Source of the DNA: Chamaea fasciata
Lineage: Eukaryota > Chordata > Aves > Passeriformes > Sylviidae
Assembly (NCBI GenBank): GCA_029207755.1
Contig: JARCOQ010000003.1
Coordinates: 91,652,646-91,716,645 of the forward strand
Direction: 5' to 3'
DNA: 64,000 nucleotides
Made by a program: the position numbers and the translations under genes. Positions within the stretch are counted from its first letter, which is position 1. Every line of letters begins with the position of its first letter. A model generated the notes under the pieces. It had not been told where the DNA came from, ran no database searches, and was given only the letters and a program-made list of their open reading frames with translations. Below are positions 27,921 through 38,806 of the stretch, piece by piece.

Positions 27921-30193
27921 CTATGTAATGGTAGATCATTAAACCTTGCCCACCTATTCCTGAATTAATTAAAATTTTATTCCAGCTTAAGTCATTAGGC
28001 CAAGGTAATACTGCATGCCAGAGGGGAAAACAGACAGGTATAAGGTATCTAATATAAAACGCCCTAATACTGCTAAGGAGACACAAGTTGATAAATCCAA
28101 GTAATCCTAGCAGTTAGCTAAAGGAGTTGAGGTCCCATTCTTTTTCTCCATCCCATCCATCTAGCTGTTCTAATAAAATGCAAGAAACAATTTCTTCACC
28201 AAACCAGCTGTGGTAATCCATCTCATTACAAGTGCTAGAACCAGACACAACAGCTAGTGCAACTCAGAAAAAATGTTCTTTTTAACTGAAAGAAATGATC
28301 TGCCTTTCCTGCCTCGACCATGCTCTGAGGGAGTTTTCATTATCACTCTACTGGATGCAATTTGTAGATTTGACTTGAGGTTTGACAGTGTGCAACAATG
28401 GATTCTGAGGTTGGTACCAACCTTCTCAGTCCTTGCTCATTTGACTAATCTTCTGTTCATTCAAGTAGACTGAAAAAGCAACAACTGGCAGTATCAAGTG
28501 GTAGTCTAGAAGTAAAAAAGCAAATTAACTTTTGACCAATAATTTGATGGACTTTCAAATCAGTTATTTGTTCTTTCAAATGGAACTTTACTTTGTATGA
28601 CTTACAAACTGTGTTTACTTTTGTAAAACAGGCAGCCTGGCACTTCAATAATTACAGCCTACAGAGCTTACTTCATACCAGAGTTGTGAACATTGTATTC
28701 TGATAGCAGTGCTACTGCTAGATGCTAGGCTGCTCCACCACTTTCATACTTGCTGAAACTCTGTGGGAGGATGTACTTAGTGAGATAGTTTGAAAAGGGA
28801 GAATTTAGATCAGGCTGAAAAAGCATGGATTTTTTTCTTCCAGTTACAAGAAAAATCTAAGTTTTTCATGTACACTTGAGTATCCAGTCATTGTTACATA
28901 GATGTTCAAAAAGAGGGTGTTTATTTAAAACAAACCATTTGGGAATCTAGCATGGGAATTACCTCTCTCAAACAGTGTCATTTGTTGCTGGATGACTGTA
29001 TGAGTCTCCATTTCAGGAGGCTTTGACAGGGCTTCTTTAACTGCATTGGAAACTATTCTGCTGAATTCCTATAATTTGTCTGGCCCGTGATGCTATGTTA
29101 CCACTTCATTATATACACAAATCGTTTTTATTAATTATCTGAAACTTCATACAAAATGTCTCTAATTGTGCACAAAAGACTGTCTTATGCAACTGTTTTT
29201 GTATCTGCAGGAATGATTTCTCTTGACTATTTAGAGGCAACTATGTACAGCTTGACCAGTTTTGCAGTGGGCTTGCTTGGGAACCATCTGGAATAGCCAG
29301 ATGCCCCATGCAGTATGTTAATACACACATTGGAATGTTCAAATTTGTCTATACATATCAGGAGATGCTTTGGGAAGTGTGTGGAATTCCCACCTAGGGA
29401 CTCCTCTGCTAATTTCTCATATATATTGCTCTGAAGGAGGCCAGGAGCTCAGTCAGTCACCTTGGCTAGGTTAATATGATATTTCAATTCAGTTGGATGT
29501 CTCACTTAGCAGTGGGTTCTGGGGCCACTAGGGAATTTCTGACTCAAGTGCATGAGCGTGCATACAGGCTAGAGTCCTGGCATACCAGTTATGCAAATAC
29601 AAATATAGGACAAACTTGAATTTTATGTAACTTCAGTTTCAGAGCTCTTGCCACGTTGTAGAATACATACTGAAACCTGAAAATCACATAGATTTATATC
29701 AGTGACTTGGGTGGAAGTGAAATACAGATTTCATGTTATAATTTTTCTGAGACCTTGTTACACACCAGACATGCAGCACAGGGAAGAGTTGCTGTTTTGT
29801 TCATGTAAACAGGCTTGTCAGGCTTTTGTCCCCAGAGATTTGCAAAGTGGAATAGACATGCAATAAAGACTATTGTTTGCTGTCATACTAATTTGTCATG
29901 GATTCTGATTTAGGATCCTGTCCTGTCCAATTTGTGATTTGTATCACTCAAAGAATCACTGTTAAAGGTATTAGGAAAAGTAGTTTGGTTATGGTATTGT
30001 AAGGGTGTGACTTAACAAAGTTTGATGACAAAGGTTCACTCTATTACTTACTACATGGAAGAAACATACAAAAGGAAAACAATTTACAATCAAGCTACAA
30101 CGATTTACACAGAGACTGGAGAAATAAAAGGGTAAAGGAGACCCTCCCTCTGAGTCATGAGATTCAGAGCAGACTCCTTGCTTTCTCAATTTC
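27921..30193. other. Unassigned sequence
   Basis: No gene is recognised. The last 200 bases (about 29990-30190), directly upstream of the LTR at 30194, read somewhat like repeat-derived DNA (several purine-rich blocks of the kind seen in avian ERV sequence), but I cannot place them. Confidence 0.35.
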
Positions 30194-30744
30194 TGTGCTC
30201 GTTTTGACTGGAATTTACAGTGGTGGGTGCGGGGCTGTGTTTTGGGTTTGTACTGAATGCAGGGTTGATAATACAGAGATGTTTTTGTTATTGCTGAGCA
30301 GGACTTACACAGAGCCAAGGCCTTTTCTGTTTTTCATACTGCCATGCTGGTGTAGAGGCCGGGGGTGCATGGGAGGTTGGGAGGAGACACGGCCAGGACA
30401 GGTGATCTAAACTGACCAAAGGGACATTCTAGACCATATGACATCACGATCAATATATAAAGTAAGGGGAAGAAGGAAAAAGCGGAAGGACATATGAAGT
30501 GATGGCATTTGTCTTCCCAAATACCACTACACATGCTGGGGCCCTGCTCTCCTGAAGGTGCCTGAACACCTGCCTGCCCATGGGAAGCAGTGAATCAATT
30601 CCTTGTTTTGCTTTTCTTGAGTGCATGGTTTTTACTTGTGTTTTCTAGCTTTTATGCTTCAGATTCTCTCCCTGATCCCACCAGTAGGGAAGCAAGCAAG
30701 TGGCAGCATAGTGTTTGGCTGTTGACTGGGGTTAAACCATGACA
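30194..30744 (+). mobile_element. Solo LTR, ERVL-type avian family, sense
   Basis: A 551-bp LTR. It starts TGTGCTCGTTTTGACTGG (family form TGTCCTGGTTT) and ends GGGGTTAAACCATGACA. Internal landmarks in order are GTTGATAATACAGAGATG (30263), CTGACCAAAGGGACATTC (30411), a TATA box CAATATATAAAG (about 30450-30461), a TGCCTGCCCATGGGAAG block (about 30569) and CGATTCTCTCCC-like sequence near 30665. Flanking pentamers ATTTC (30189-30193) and ACTTC (30745-30749) match at four of five positions and look like a decayed target-site duplication. There is no internal retroviral sequence, so it is a solo LTR left by recombination. The antisense frames at 29989-30534 are shadows. Confidence 0.85.
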
Positions 30745-31857
30745 ACTTCTGATGAATTCTGTGTGAGCCTAGGTCCAGTCTTAATCTCAGATTTGAACAA
30801 TGGCTTATTTCTAATGGAATTATCTATATAAAGTTTATAAAAATTAATACTGACTATCAATTTCTTTTGTATTGAATTATTATGCTATCAGTCATTTACC
30901 AAGGATATTTTGCAGGTAAGGGATCTCTCCACCTTAGGTAGGAAAGGTTCTCGTAGTCTCAGGTAATGAATCTCAGACCTTGAAACGCATTCCTGCTCAA
31001 GGGAAGAGCCATCTGACATGCAGTCCAGTTTTAATTCAGGGAGTATAGGTTTTGATATCCACATCTAGATAAGAAAAAGCTGACTTTGCTTAGAGCATGA
31101 CTTTTCAGTATTTTCAGTACTAGTGAAGAGTACTGTGTGTTCCTGTACATATAACTGAGGGTCAGTTATTGGGGAATGTTGAGTCTTTTATGTCTGGTCC
31201 AACTTATCATGGACTCTACTTTTCATGAAGTCCTTGTACTTCCAAGGACAATTGTGGTTCATTTGCTGGACAGAAGAGCCAAGGGTGATCTCATCGCCTC
31301 TTTCAAACCTAAAGTGTTTTAATTGTTATGTATTTCATATTATTGTGTATATTCACTAATAAATCTAATCTTCTTAGATTTATTTACTGATGGAAAGAGT
31401 TAGGATTTTACAAATTTTCCTATCGCCATTGTAAAGTCTGACCAAAGGCTTGCCAAGTAGGCCAAATTCCCTGACAGATAGGCTGATTGTTTCCTTCCTC
31501 CTGCCTTCCTCATTGACATGTTTTTATTAAGGATCTTATTAATGAGAGAAAGCCCAAACTGGGACAAGAAGGCAAGAAAGTTACCCTGCAGACAATATGC
31601 AGACAGTATGAACTGTATAAAGAAGAGTAACCTGTGGGGTATAAATAATTTCTCACTCAGTTTCCAGGTGATATATTTATTTATGCATGAGTTAAAAAAA
31701 GGAAAAGAACATTTTCTGTATCATTTTTTAAGCTCTCTCCTAAGTGTACATATTGATGTGCATATTGATCCCTAGAAGCATAACCCCTATTAGCATTGCT
31801 AATGCTACAATTAAAATTAATTTACAACTAGGCCAGGTTCTGTTTGTACTCATGAAA

Positions 31858-32039
31858 TGCTGAGGTGGGTTGACCTTGACTAGCCACCAGGTGCCCACCA
31901 AGCTGCTTTATAATGTCCCTCCTCAGTGGGACAGGGAAGGGAGAAAATAAAATGAAAACCTTCCTAGCTACCAGTACAAAGCACAGCTGTGAGGGCTGAT
32001 ACAGGAGATATTAACTCCATCCCAGCCAGACCCAATACA
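31858..32039 (-). mobile_element. ERV LTR with a large internal deletion
   Basis: The left 105 bases start TGCTGAGGTGGGTTGACC and hold the block CCACCAGGTGCCCACCAAGC. The right 75 bases end with TTAACTCCATCCCAGCC and CCCAATACA, the opposite terminus of such avian LTRs. The two ends are joined directly near 31965, so several hundred bases of the middle are missing. Orientation is inferred because related LTRs start TGTATTGGG in sense, which is the minus strand here. Confidence 0.7.
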
Positions 32040-32613
32040 GACGTTAATGGACTGATTATTATTTAACAACTGCACTCATTATATTAAAAAAAAAAGTTCA
32101 TATTCTTCATGAAAGTGACTTTTCCCATTTTTCAAATTTGAGTGATTTTAATTGTTTCACTCTAAGAAGTAGGATGATTTGATGGGAGACTTTGTGCTTT
32201 AACAGTAAATATATGGAGTTAGGTTTCTGGTAGGAAAGCTTGCAGAATGAAAATCCCATGTAAATTTTTCATAGGCACTCTGCCATTGAATCTCTCTCAA
32301 AAGCTCACAGACCATGTAAGGCTTATAAACATGATTTGAGAATATTAATTTTAATGTCAGAGACATTTTCAGGAAAAAGTAGGCTGAAGTTAGAAGTACT
32401 TACTAACATAAGGCTGCGGACTCCAGCGATTAACAGGCTATCGTAGTATTTATGGGAAATGGATTGGGTTTTTCCATGTGGCTTGTCAGGGGCTTAGTGT
32501 TCCTCTCTATATTAGAGTGGAATGATGCGGGGCCTGGAAGTCATTAAGGTACAGAAATAGGAACCAAATAAGTCTCTCAGATCAGGATTAATAACATTAG
32601 TGTTACATGATAA

Positions 32614-32664
32614 CTCTCTTCTCCTTTTTCTCCCTTTTTTTCCCTTTTCTCCTTCTCTTTTCTT
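32614..32664. repeat. Homopyrimidine tract (51 nt)
   Basis: An uninterrupted C/T run on the plus strand (A/G on the minus strand). Its complement gives the Lys/Glu-rich minus-strand frames at 32512-32852, which are therefore artefacts. Such tracts can form triplex DNA. Confidence 0.9.
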
Positions 32665-34670
32665 GCAAAGAAGCAGACAACCTCCTCTCCCCAAAACAGC
32701 AGCAATCTGCTTTTTAATTTTAACACACAATAGGACATGGATAATGCTGTTTCAGTCATAATCCATATGGAGTTGGCTCTGGTGTGTAGCTTTTTTGCTA
32801 ATGACATCAAAATAGTAATTATGCAGTGACCTTTAAGGAAGAAAACTGACATTTTTTTAATCTTATCATAGATATTTATCTATATTTAACCAGTTTGAGT
32901 ACTCTCAGGCTAAATATTCTCTGTCCTATTATGTTAAACAAAGTATAATTACTGTTTGATGTATTGAGACAGTGGAAGAAAGAATGTGTGGGATTAACTT
33001 CAGTAAGTGTGTTTTATTTCTGTATGGTTGGTGGGGCTTTACAATTATTTATAATAAATTTGCATCATGCCAGAAAATTGAAAACATTCTTTAGTTGCAT
33101 TATGGAATGTGTAGGAGTATGCATAATTCAGATGGGTTAAACCACTAAGCATTGCCCAAATTGCTTGTGAAATATGTCAGGAAAGATGTCTAGGGGAAAT
33201 GTAGGCACTCATATGAAAGGTTAATTTTGTGTGCTACTGAAATTGCATTCAGAATCTCTGGGTTCACTGGTAGTGCACACACTGTACACCTCAATTACAA
33301 ATGATAACAATCATGTTGGTTACTAATTTACACTTCATAAATAATTGCATTTGCAATACCTTTGTTACAGAATTTTTGCATGGATTACCTGTGTGGATAC
33401 TGTTGTTGCTAAGACTTTACAAAATGTTTCATTTAAATTTCTTTCACAATTTTAAGATACTTAAAATGTTCTAAAATTTCTATTTTGGCAGGAAAATAAA
33501 AATATGTATTAAAGTATGTTCTTGTTTTTCAGTTATAAATAAAATATAGATGATGAAATAAAAAAATAAAATGCATTTTTCCCCTTGCCAAGTGCAACTC
33601 AATTCTAGCCTTTCCTTTTAAAATAAGCTTTTCCTGTTTTTTTTAAAAAAATGGCATTATTTTGTTTTTACTTATTTTATTTTACTTTTAAAGTCTAGAG
33701 AAATTTCAGCCTTTTCTTAATCTTCAGAAATAGAAACAGTTGTACCATTTTCTTTTTCTCTTTTCTTCTTGCTTAGGAGTGATGCTTTCTTTAGTATGGC
33801 TAGAAGCATCATAAAGATTAGCTCCTGTATACAGGAACCATTTCTTTTCACTAGACTGAATTCATAGTCATAAACTCACCTGACTGTGTGTCCATGAGCA
33901 GATGGATTCCATTGTTGTTGTCACAGTCAATAGATATTTTATCCTACTACTAAAGTAATTTCATTAGTAATTCTCTTCCTGGGACAATGAAATTTTAAGA
34001 GCAATTTATAACTTGAAGGCCTTTTAAATTTTTTTTTAAGTAACAGTTTGAGACTATGCCTATGAATGGTTTAAAGATGTTTGAAGAGACTTGTTATGAT
34101 TTTGCTAAAGTATCTAGGTAATAAATGCCTATTGACAGGGAGAAAAGGTGGGTTTGAGTTGTAAAATGGATTTCTTCTTTTTAAAATGCCAAATGTTATC
34201 ATAATAGGACTGGAGAAATCCATACCTGAATATTCAATTTATGAGTGAACTTTCAAATGGGAATTCAAGATGTAGATTTAACTTCTTCCTTAACTGCATT
34301 TTTTGTTTCATTTTATTATATGTGCATTATTATGAGTTCTAAAGTTTGAGAAAGAATTCTATTCAAGTAATATTTTTTAATAATGTGGGTGGGTAGATAT
34401 TTTCGTGTTGGGTTTTTATGATGTTGCCAATACCTGGCTTGGGAGTCGCCAAATCAGTTAATACATTAAAATATAAGAAAATACACCAAGTACATGTTTA
34501 AATGCAATTTATATTGTGATGTTGATAAAACTTATTTTTAATAAGAAGTGCATAAAAAAATGTCACCATGGCACCTGCCTTTTCTTGTTAAAAATGTACT
34601 TGGTAGGCAGCAACAACCACATCCTAAAGGGTGTTTGCGCACAGATTTTTATCTCATGGTTTCAAAAGCT
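32665..34670. other. AT-rich non-coding stretch
   Basis: No gene or repeat family is recognised. Poly-A/T and T-rich stretches occur near 33560-33700 and 34030. Confidence 0.45.
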
Positions 34671-35125
34671 AAAGGTGCCTCACCACAATCACAGTGAAGA
34701 GGGTCCTGTTCCAGTGCTGTTTAACACCTTTAACAATTATCTGAATGAGGGGATTGAGTGCACCCACCATCAGTTTGCCGATGACACCAAGTTGAGTGGG
34801 TGTGCTGATCTGCTGGAAGGCAGGAAGGGTCTGCAGAGGAGTATGGACAGGCTGGATCAGTGGTCCAAGGCCAGTTGTCTGAGGTTCAACAAAGTGAAGT
34901 TCTAGGTTCTGCACTTGACTCACAACAACCCCATGCAGAGCTACAGGCTGGGAGCATAGTGGGGGAAAGCTGTACAGTGGAAAAAGACCAGGGGGTGTTT
35001 GTTGGTTGACAGCAGCTGAACATGAGCCAGCAGTGAGCGCAGGGAGCCAAGGTCAGTGGCCATCTATTACGTGTAGATATTGCACTTAAGGACATGGTGT
35101 TGTGGTTTTGACACTGGCCCAATGC
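34671..35125 (+). pseudogene. CR1 LINE fragment with reverse-transcriptase remnant
   Basis: The plus strand translates into the end of the CR1 reverse-transcriptase domain. LFNTF (about 34717), EGIECT (34751-34768), the catalytic FADDTKL box with both aspartates (34774-34794) and the downstream LRFNKVKF segment (about 34879-34902) can be read in one frame, which then meets a stop. After a few more decayed codons the sequence jumps from the N-terminal side of the 3' region (about 35035) to CGTGTAGAT and TTAAGGACATGGT (35070-35098), which lie near the very 3' end of CR1. That implies an internal deletion of several hundred bases. The copy is dead. The sequence resumes at 36829 beyond an LTR insertion. 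Confidence 0.85.
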
Positions 35126-35169
35126 GAGGCACCCATGAAAGCTCACACTCTCCTGCTACAGTTCAGCAG

Positions 35170-36820
35170 AAGAAAGAGGAAAATAAAGGTCTCATGAGTT
35201 GAGATAAGGACTGGGAGAAAACACCTTAAGGGCAAAACACGTTCAAATTTAAAGATATAAGGTAAATTTATTATTAAGAGTCAGAGGAGGCTAATGAAAA
35301 GTAAAATAAGCCTTTAAGACACCTTTTTTGGTCCCCAGTCCCTCCCTCTTTCTCACCAACAGCGTAGGGAGACAAAGTGTGGAGATTTTGGTCAGTTTGT
35401 CGCCCAAGATCTTTTCTGGTTCACTCAGAGAGAGGAGTGTTTCCTCTGCAATGCTGTGGGGTCCCTCCCTTGGGAGACAGTTCTTCATGAACTTGTCCAG
35501 TGTAGCTCCAATCTCATGAGCAACAGTCCTGCCAAAACTGCTGCAAAGTGAATCCCTCCCATGGACAAAAATTCTTTCCGAAACTGTTGCGGTGTGGGTC
35601 ACTCATCCACAGGGTGTAGTCCTCTAGGATAGGCTGCTCTAGTTTGGAAGCAAGGCCCCTCTCTCCCTGTTCGAGTCTCCCACTGGATCACTGCTCTCTC
35701 TGGCATCCATCTACTCCACTGTGAGCACTTCTCCCATGGGCTGTGAGTGGATCTCTGCTTCCCCTGTGTACTTCATGGGCTGTAGGGGGACAGCCTGCTT
35801 CACCATAATGACCTGAAGAGGAATCTCAGCTCTGGTGCTTAGAGTGTCATTTCCCCCTCTTTTTTTCCACTAACCTTGGTGCCACCATGTTGTTCTCTCT
35901 CATATGTCCTCACTTCCTCTTCTTCTCTGACTAGAAGAAAAGCTACTGCTCGTAGGTACCATTGTCAACAAGTTCACCAATTCAAAGACTCTTGCAGAAT
36001 CCAGCTGCACCAAGAGGTTGATCTCGTCTAGGTTCCGTGCTGGCGAGTTTCTTGCCATGTTTTTGCCACTGGCCATGCGGCCCCGTTGCCACAGAAGGGC
36101 AGTGGCACTATTTAATGCCTCTCTTCATGCAGGGCACTGGGAAGGAGAAGCCGCCACCACCCCTGCCCTTCTGCTCATGGCACAGCTGGCTTGAAGTGGC
36201 CAGGCAGGCAGTGCTCAGTGCAGGCCATACTGAGACGGCAGTGCCTCGCCCTGGTTTCATGTCTGAGATATTTTCGTTTTCTGAAATTCTTTTCCTAGGG
36301 AATTTTCTATAAACAAGAGAAGTGTTTTTGTAACTGTATTATGTTTTCATTCCTTTTCCTAAGAGGGACTTCTTCTTGATGTCCCTATGGTCTGATCAAT
36401 GTGATTGAAGAAGTTTGTCTTTGTTTCACCAATCGAATTGGTCTTTGTAGAATAGTATAAAAGGGAGACACATCCCAAAAATAAAGGAGTCATTTTCAAC
36501 CTTCTGAAGTTCAGAATCTGTGTTGTTGTGGTGTAAAACAGCGTCAGGTGGCTGCAGTGCATTGTCGTGTGGTGCACTGGGATGGCCCTAGAGGCAGCGC
36601 CTCGCCTCTTCTGGAAAAAACTGTTCATGCACTATTTTGATTTTCTGCTTAAATACATCATCACAGAGATGTTACCAGCCTCTCTAATTAGACAAGCAGC
36701 ATGTCCATCTCCAGAACCATCAGAGACTGGCTCTGTCAGACATGGTGGAAGCTTCTAGCAGCTTCTCACAGAAGCCACTGTCTGTGGCCCTGTCCTGCTA
36801 CCAAAAAAGCAGGCTGTGCC
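35170..36820 (-). mobile_element. Antisense ERV LTR, interrupted by younger sequence
   Basis: Read on the plus strand this is the reverse complement of a long avian ERVL-type LTR. Matching blocks are CATGAGTTGAGATAAGGAC (about 35194), the repeated GTGGGGTCCCTCCC and GGGAGACAG motifs (35457-35482), GGGCTGTAGGGGGACAGCC with TGCTTCACCATAATG (about 35777-35811), GAGGAATCTCAGCTC (35818), ACCTTGGTGCCACC (35873), then CACAGAGATGTTACCAGCC (36663) and GGAAGCTTCTAGCAGC with TTCTCACAGAAGCCA (about 36747-36777). Between about 35940 and 36640 the LTR is interrupted. The interruption holds GC-rich unassigned sequence and a second LTR (36260-36540). The left limit is uncertain. Confidence 0.75.
36260..36540 (+). 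mobile_element. Nested solo LTR, sense
   Basis: This segment is AT-rich compared with its GC-rich host LTR. It starts TGTCTGAGAT, carries a TATA box (AGTATAAAAGGG, about 36459-36470) and an AATAAA signal (36480-36485), and ends GTGTAAAACA at 36540. The promoter-to-polyadenylation spacing is very short, as in compact avian ERV LTRs, and the block GTTTCACCAATCGAATTGG is one I recognise from such an LTR. A nearly identical 14-mer, GGCAGYGCCTCGCC, flanks it at 36237-36250 and 36593-36606. True limits may therefore extend somewhat. Confidence 0.7.
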
Positions 36821-36828
36821 AAATGAAC

Positions 36829-36912
36829 ACACATGGTTTAGTGGTGGACTTGGCAGTGTTATGTCAAAGGTTGGACTTGATCTTAGAGTTCTTTTCCAGT
36901 CTTAATTATTCT
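36829..36912 (+). mobile_element. CR1 3' tail, probably the end of the copy at 34671-35125
   Basis: Begins CATGGTTTAGTGGTGGACTT and continues GGCAGTGTT, GGTTGGACTTGATCTTAG and TTCTTTTCCAGTCTTAATTATTCTA, the conserved last 85 bases of a CR1 in sense orientation. The upstream CR1 fragment breaks off in the same place (TTAAGGACATGGT at 35086-35098). The LTR therefore most likely landed within the end of one CR1 copy. Confidence 0.75.
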
Positions 36913-37960
36913 AATAATCTCTTCCTAATATCTAATCTAAACTTACCGTCTTTCAGTTTAAAGCCATTATTCCATTACTCTTTGTCCTATTACTACATGC
37001 GCTTGTAAAAAAAAGTCCCACTCTTGCTTTCTTGTGGGCTTTAAGTACTGAATATCTGCTCTAAAGTTTCCCTGGTCCCTTCTCTTCCCCAGACTGAACA
37101 AACCTGTCAGGTGTGGAGAGGCAGGTGGGAGAGGTACTCTACCTCTCTGATCATCTTTGTGACCCTCTTCTGGATTTGTACCAACAGGTCACTATCCTTC
37201 TTGTGTTGGGAAATCTCAGACCTGGATGCAGTACTCCAGGTGGGGTCTCAGGATAGAGTAGCAGAGGGCAGAATCACCTACCATCCAGCTGCTGGCCACC
37301 CTGCTTTTGATGCAGCCCATGATACAGTTGGCTTTCTGGGCTTCAAGCACTTTTTTCTGGGTCATATTGAGCTCACTGAGCAGCCCCCGAAGTCCTTCTC
37401 CCCAGGGCTGTTCTCAATACATTCTCTGTCCAGCCTGTATTTGTGACAGGATATTATCCCAACCAGGTGCAGGACTTTGCATGTAGCCTTGTTGAACTTC
37501 ATGAGTTGTACATGGTGCCTCAGGATGGCATTCCTTCCCTTCAGTGTGTTAACCACACAGCTTGGCTCGATACCACTGTTCATGTCTCCAACAAAGATGT
37601 TAAACACTGTTGGTCCCAATAGCAACTCCTGAAGAAGACCACTCATCTTTCAATTGTCTCTACTTGGATATGGTCTGTTGACCACAGCTCTTTGCGTGTG
37701 ACCATTCCTTATCCCCCGAGTGGTCCGTCCATCAAATCACTGTCTCCCGTTTAGAGGCAACGATATTGTGTGGGACAATATGCTTTGCAGAAATCCAGGT
37801 AGATGACATCAGTTGGGCTTCCATCATCCACCAATGTGGTAACACCATAATAGCCACCAAATCTAACAAGCACAATTTGTTCTTTGTGCCCTATTCACCA
37901 ATCACCTCCTTCAGAAAGACTTCAGAAGAACTTGTGGTAAATTCTAAATAAAACCAAAAC
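36913..37960 (-). pseudogene. CR1 LINE fragment (about 1 kb) with broken reverse transcriptase
   Basis: On the minus strand this copy runs from the reverse-transcriptase region (37960) to the early part of the 3' region (36913). Recognisable plus-strand landmarks are CTTCCTAATATCTAATC, CCAGACTGAACAAACC, GGATGCAGTACTCCAGG with TGGGGTCTCA (37211), GCAGCCCATGATACAG (37311), AGGACTTTGCATGTAGCC with TTGTTGAACTTCATGAG (37471-37505) and CAGGTAGATGACATCAG (37796-37812). The minus-strand translation keeps LMKFNKATCKVLHL (about 37470-37511), but the residues holding the catalytic FADD motif are deleted just before VNTLKGRNAI. The last ~270 bases of CR1, including the tail, are absent from this copy. 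Confidence 0.88.
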
Positions 37961-38230
37961 TTATGTATTTTTTCTTAGCACTCAAGCTTGAGAGGTCAAT
38001 GACCAGTTGCAATGGAAGCAGAGGAACAGGTTTTAGTATTTAAAAGGGGCAAAATATATGACAAATGTTAAATAAAAAGTTTCTTTAAGAGTAAGCCAGG
38101 ACTGCTACATACATATACCTTATTCAACTTACCTGCAGTATTTGTCATGAATGAGTAGTGGAGCTGTCCATTTTATTGAATCTGAATCAGCATTTTAACT
38201 GATAGGTTTTAAAACAATCCTATTCATGAA
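37961..38230. other. Short unassigned spacer
   Basis: AT-rich sequence between CR1(-) and the next LTR, with no feature seen. Confidence 0.4.
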
Positions 38231-38806
38231 TGTCATGGTTATCTCAACCCTCCGTGCTCCCTACCAATGGGATTGAGGGGAGACACAGGAAAGAATAGGA
38301 AAGAAAAGAAAATAGAAATCATGGGTTCAGATAAGAACAGCTTAATAATTGGAACAAAGCGATAATAATAACAACAACAATAACATTAATTACTACTACT
38401 AATAGTAATAGTTATTAAAAGAGGGAGAGAAAGAATGAGAAAAAACCCGAGAAAGACAAGTGATGCACAAAACAAGTGCTCACCACCTACTGACTGATGC
38501 CCAGCCTGGCCCCAAGCTACAATTGTTCCTCTCTTTCACGTAAATCTCCCTTATTCATATATTGAGCATGATGTTCTCTGGTGTGGAATATCCCTTTGGC
38601 CAGTTTGGGTCCGCTGTCCCGGCTGTGTTCCCTCACAGCTTTTTGTGAAGCTCCTCCCTGGCAGAGCATGAGACACTGAAAAGTCCTTGACTTTTGGGTA
38701 AGCACTGTTAGCAGCAACCAAAACATCAGTGTGATATCAACATTATTCTCATCCTAAATCCAAAATATAGAAGAAAATGAACTCTATGCCAGCCATAATC
38801 AGGACA
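38231..38806 (-). mobile_element. Solo LTR, ERVL-type avian family, antisense
   Basis: A 576-bp element that starts TGTCATGGTTATCTCAACC and ends CCATAATCAGGACA, the reverse complement of the family seen at 30194-30744. Shared or family landmarks are AGATAAGAACAGCTTAATA (38320), a (TAA)n-like stretch (38365-38415), GTGCTCACCACC (38477), the TATA region (minus-strand CAATATATGA, about 38555-38564), TTTGGCCAGTTTGGGTC (38595) and AAGTCCTTGACTTTTGGG (38680). Flanks share TGAA (38227-38230 and 38808-38811), which may be the remains of a target-site duplication. The minus frame at 38517-38726 is spurious. Confidence 0.85.
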
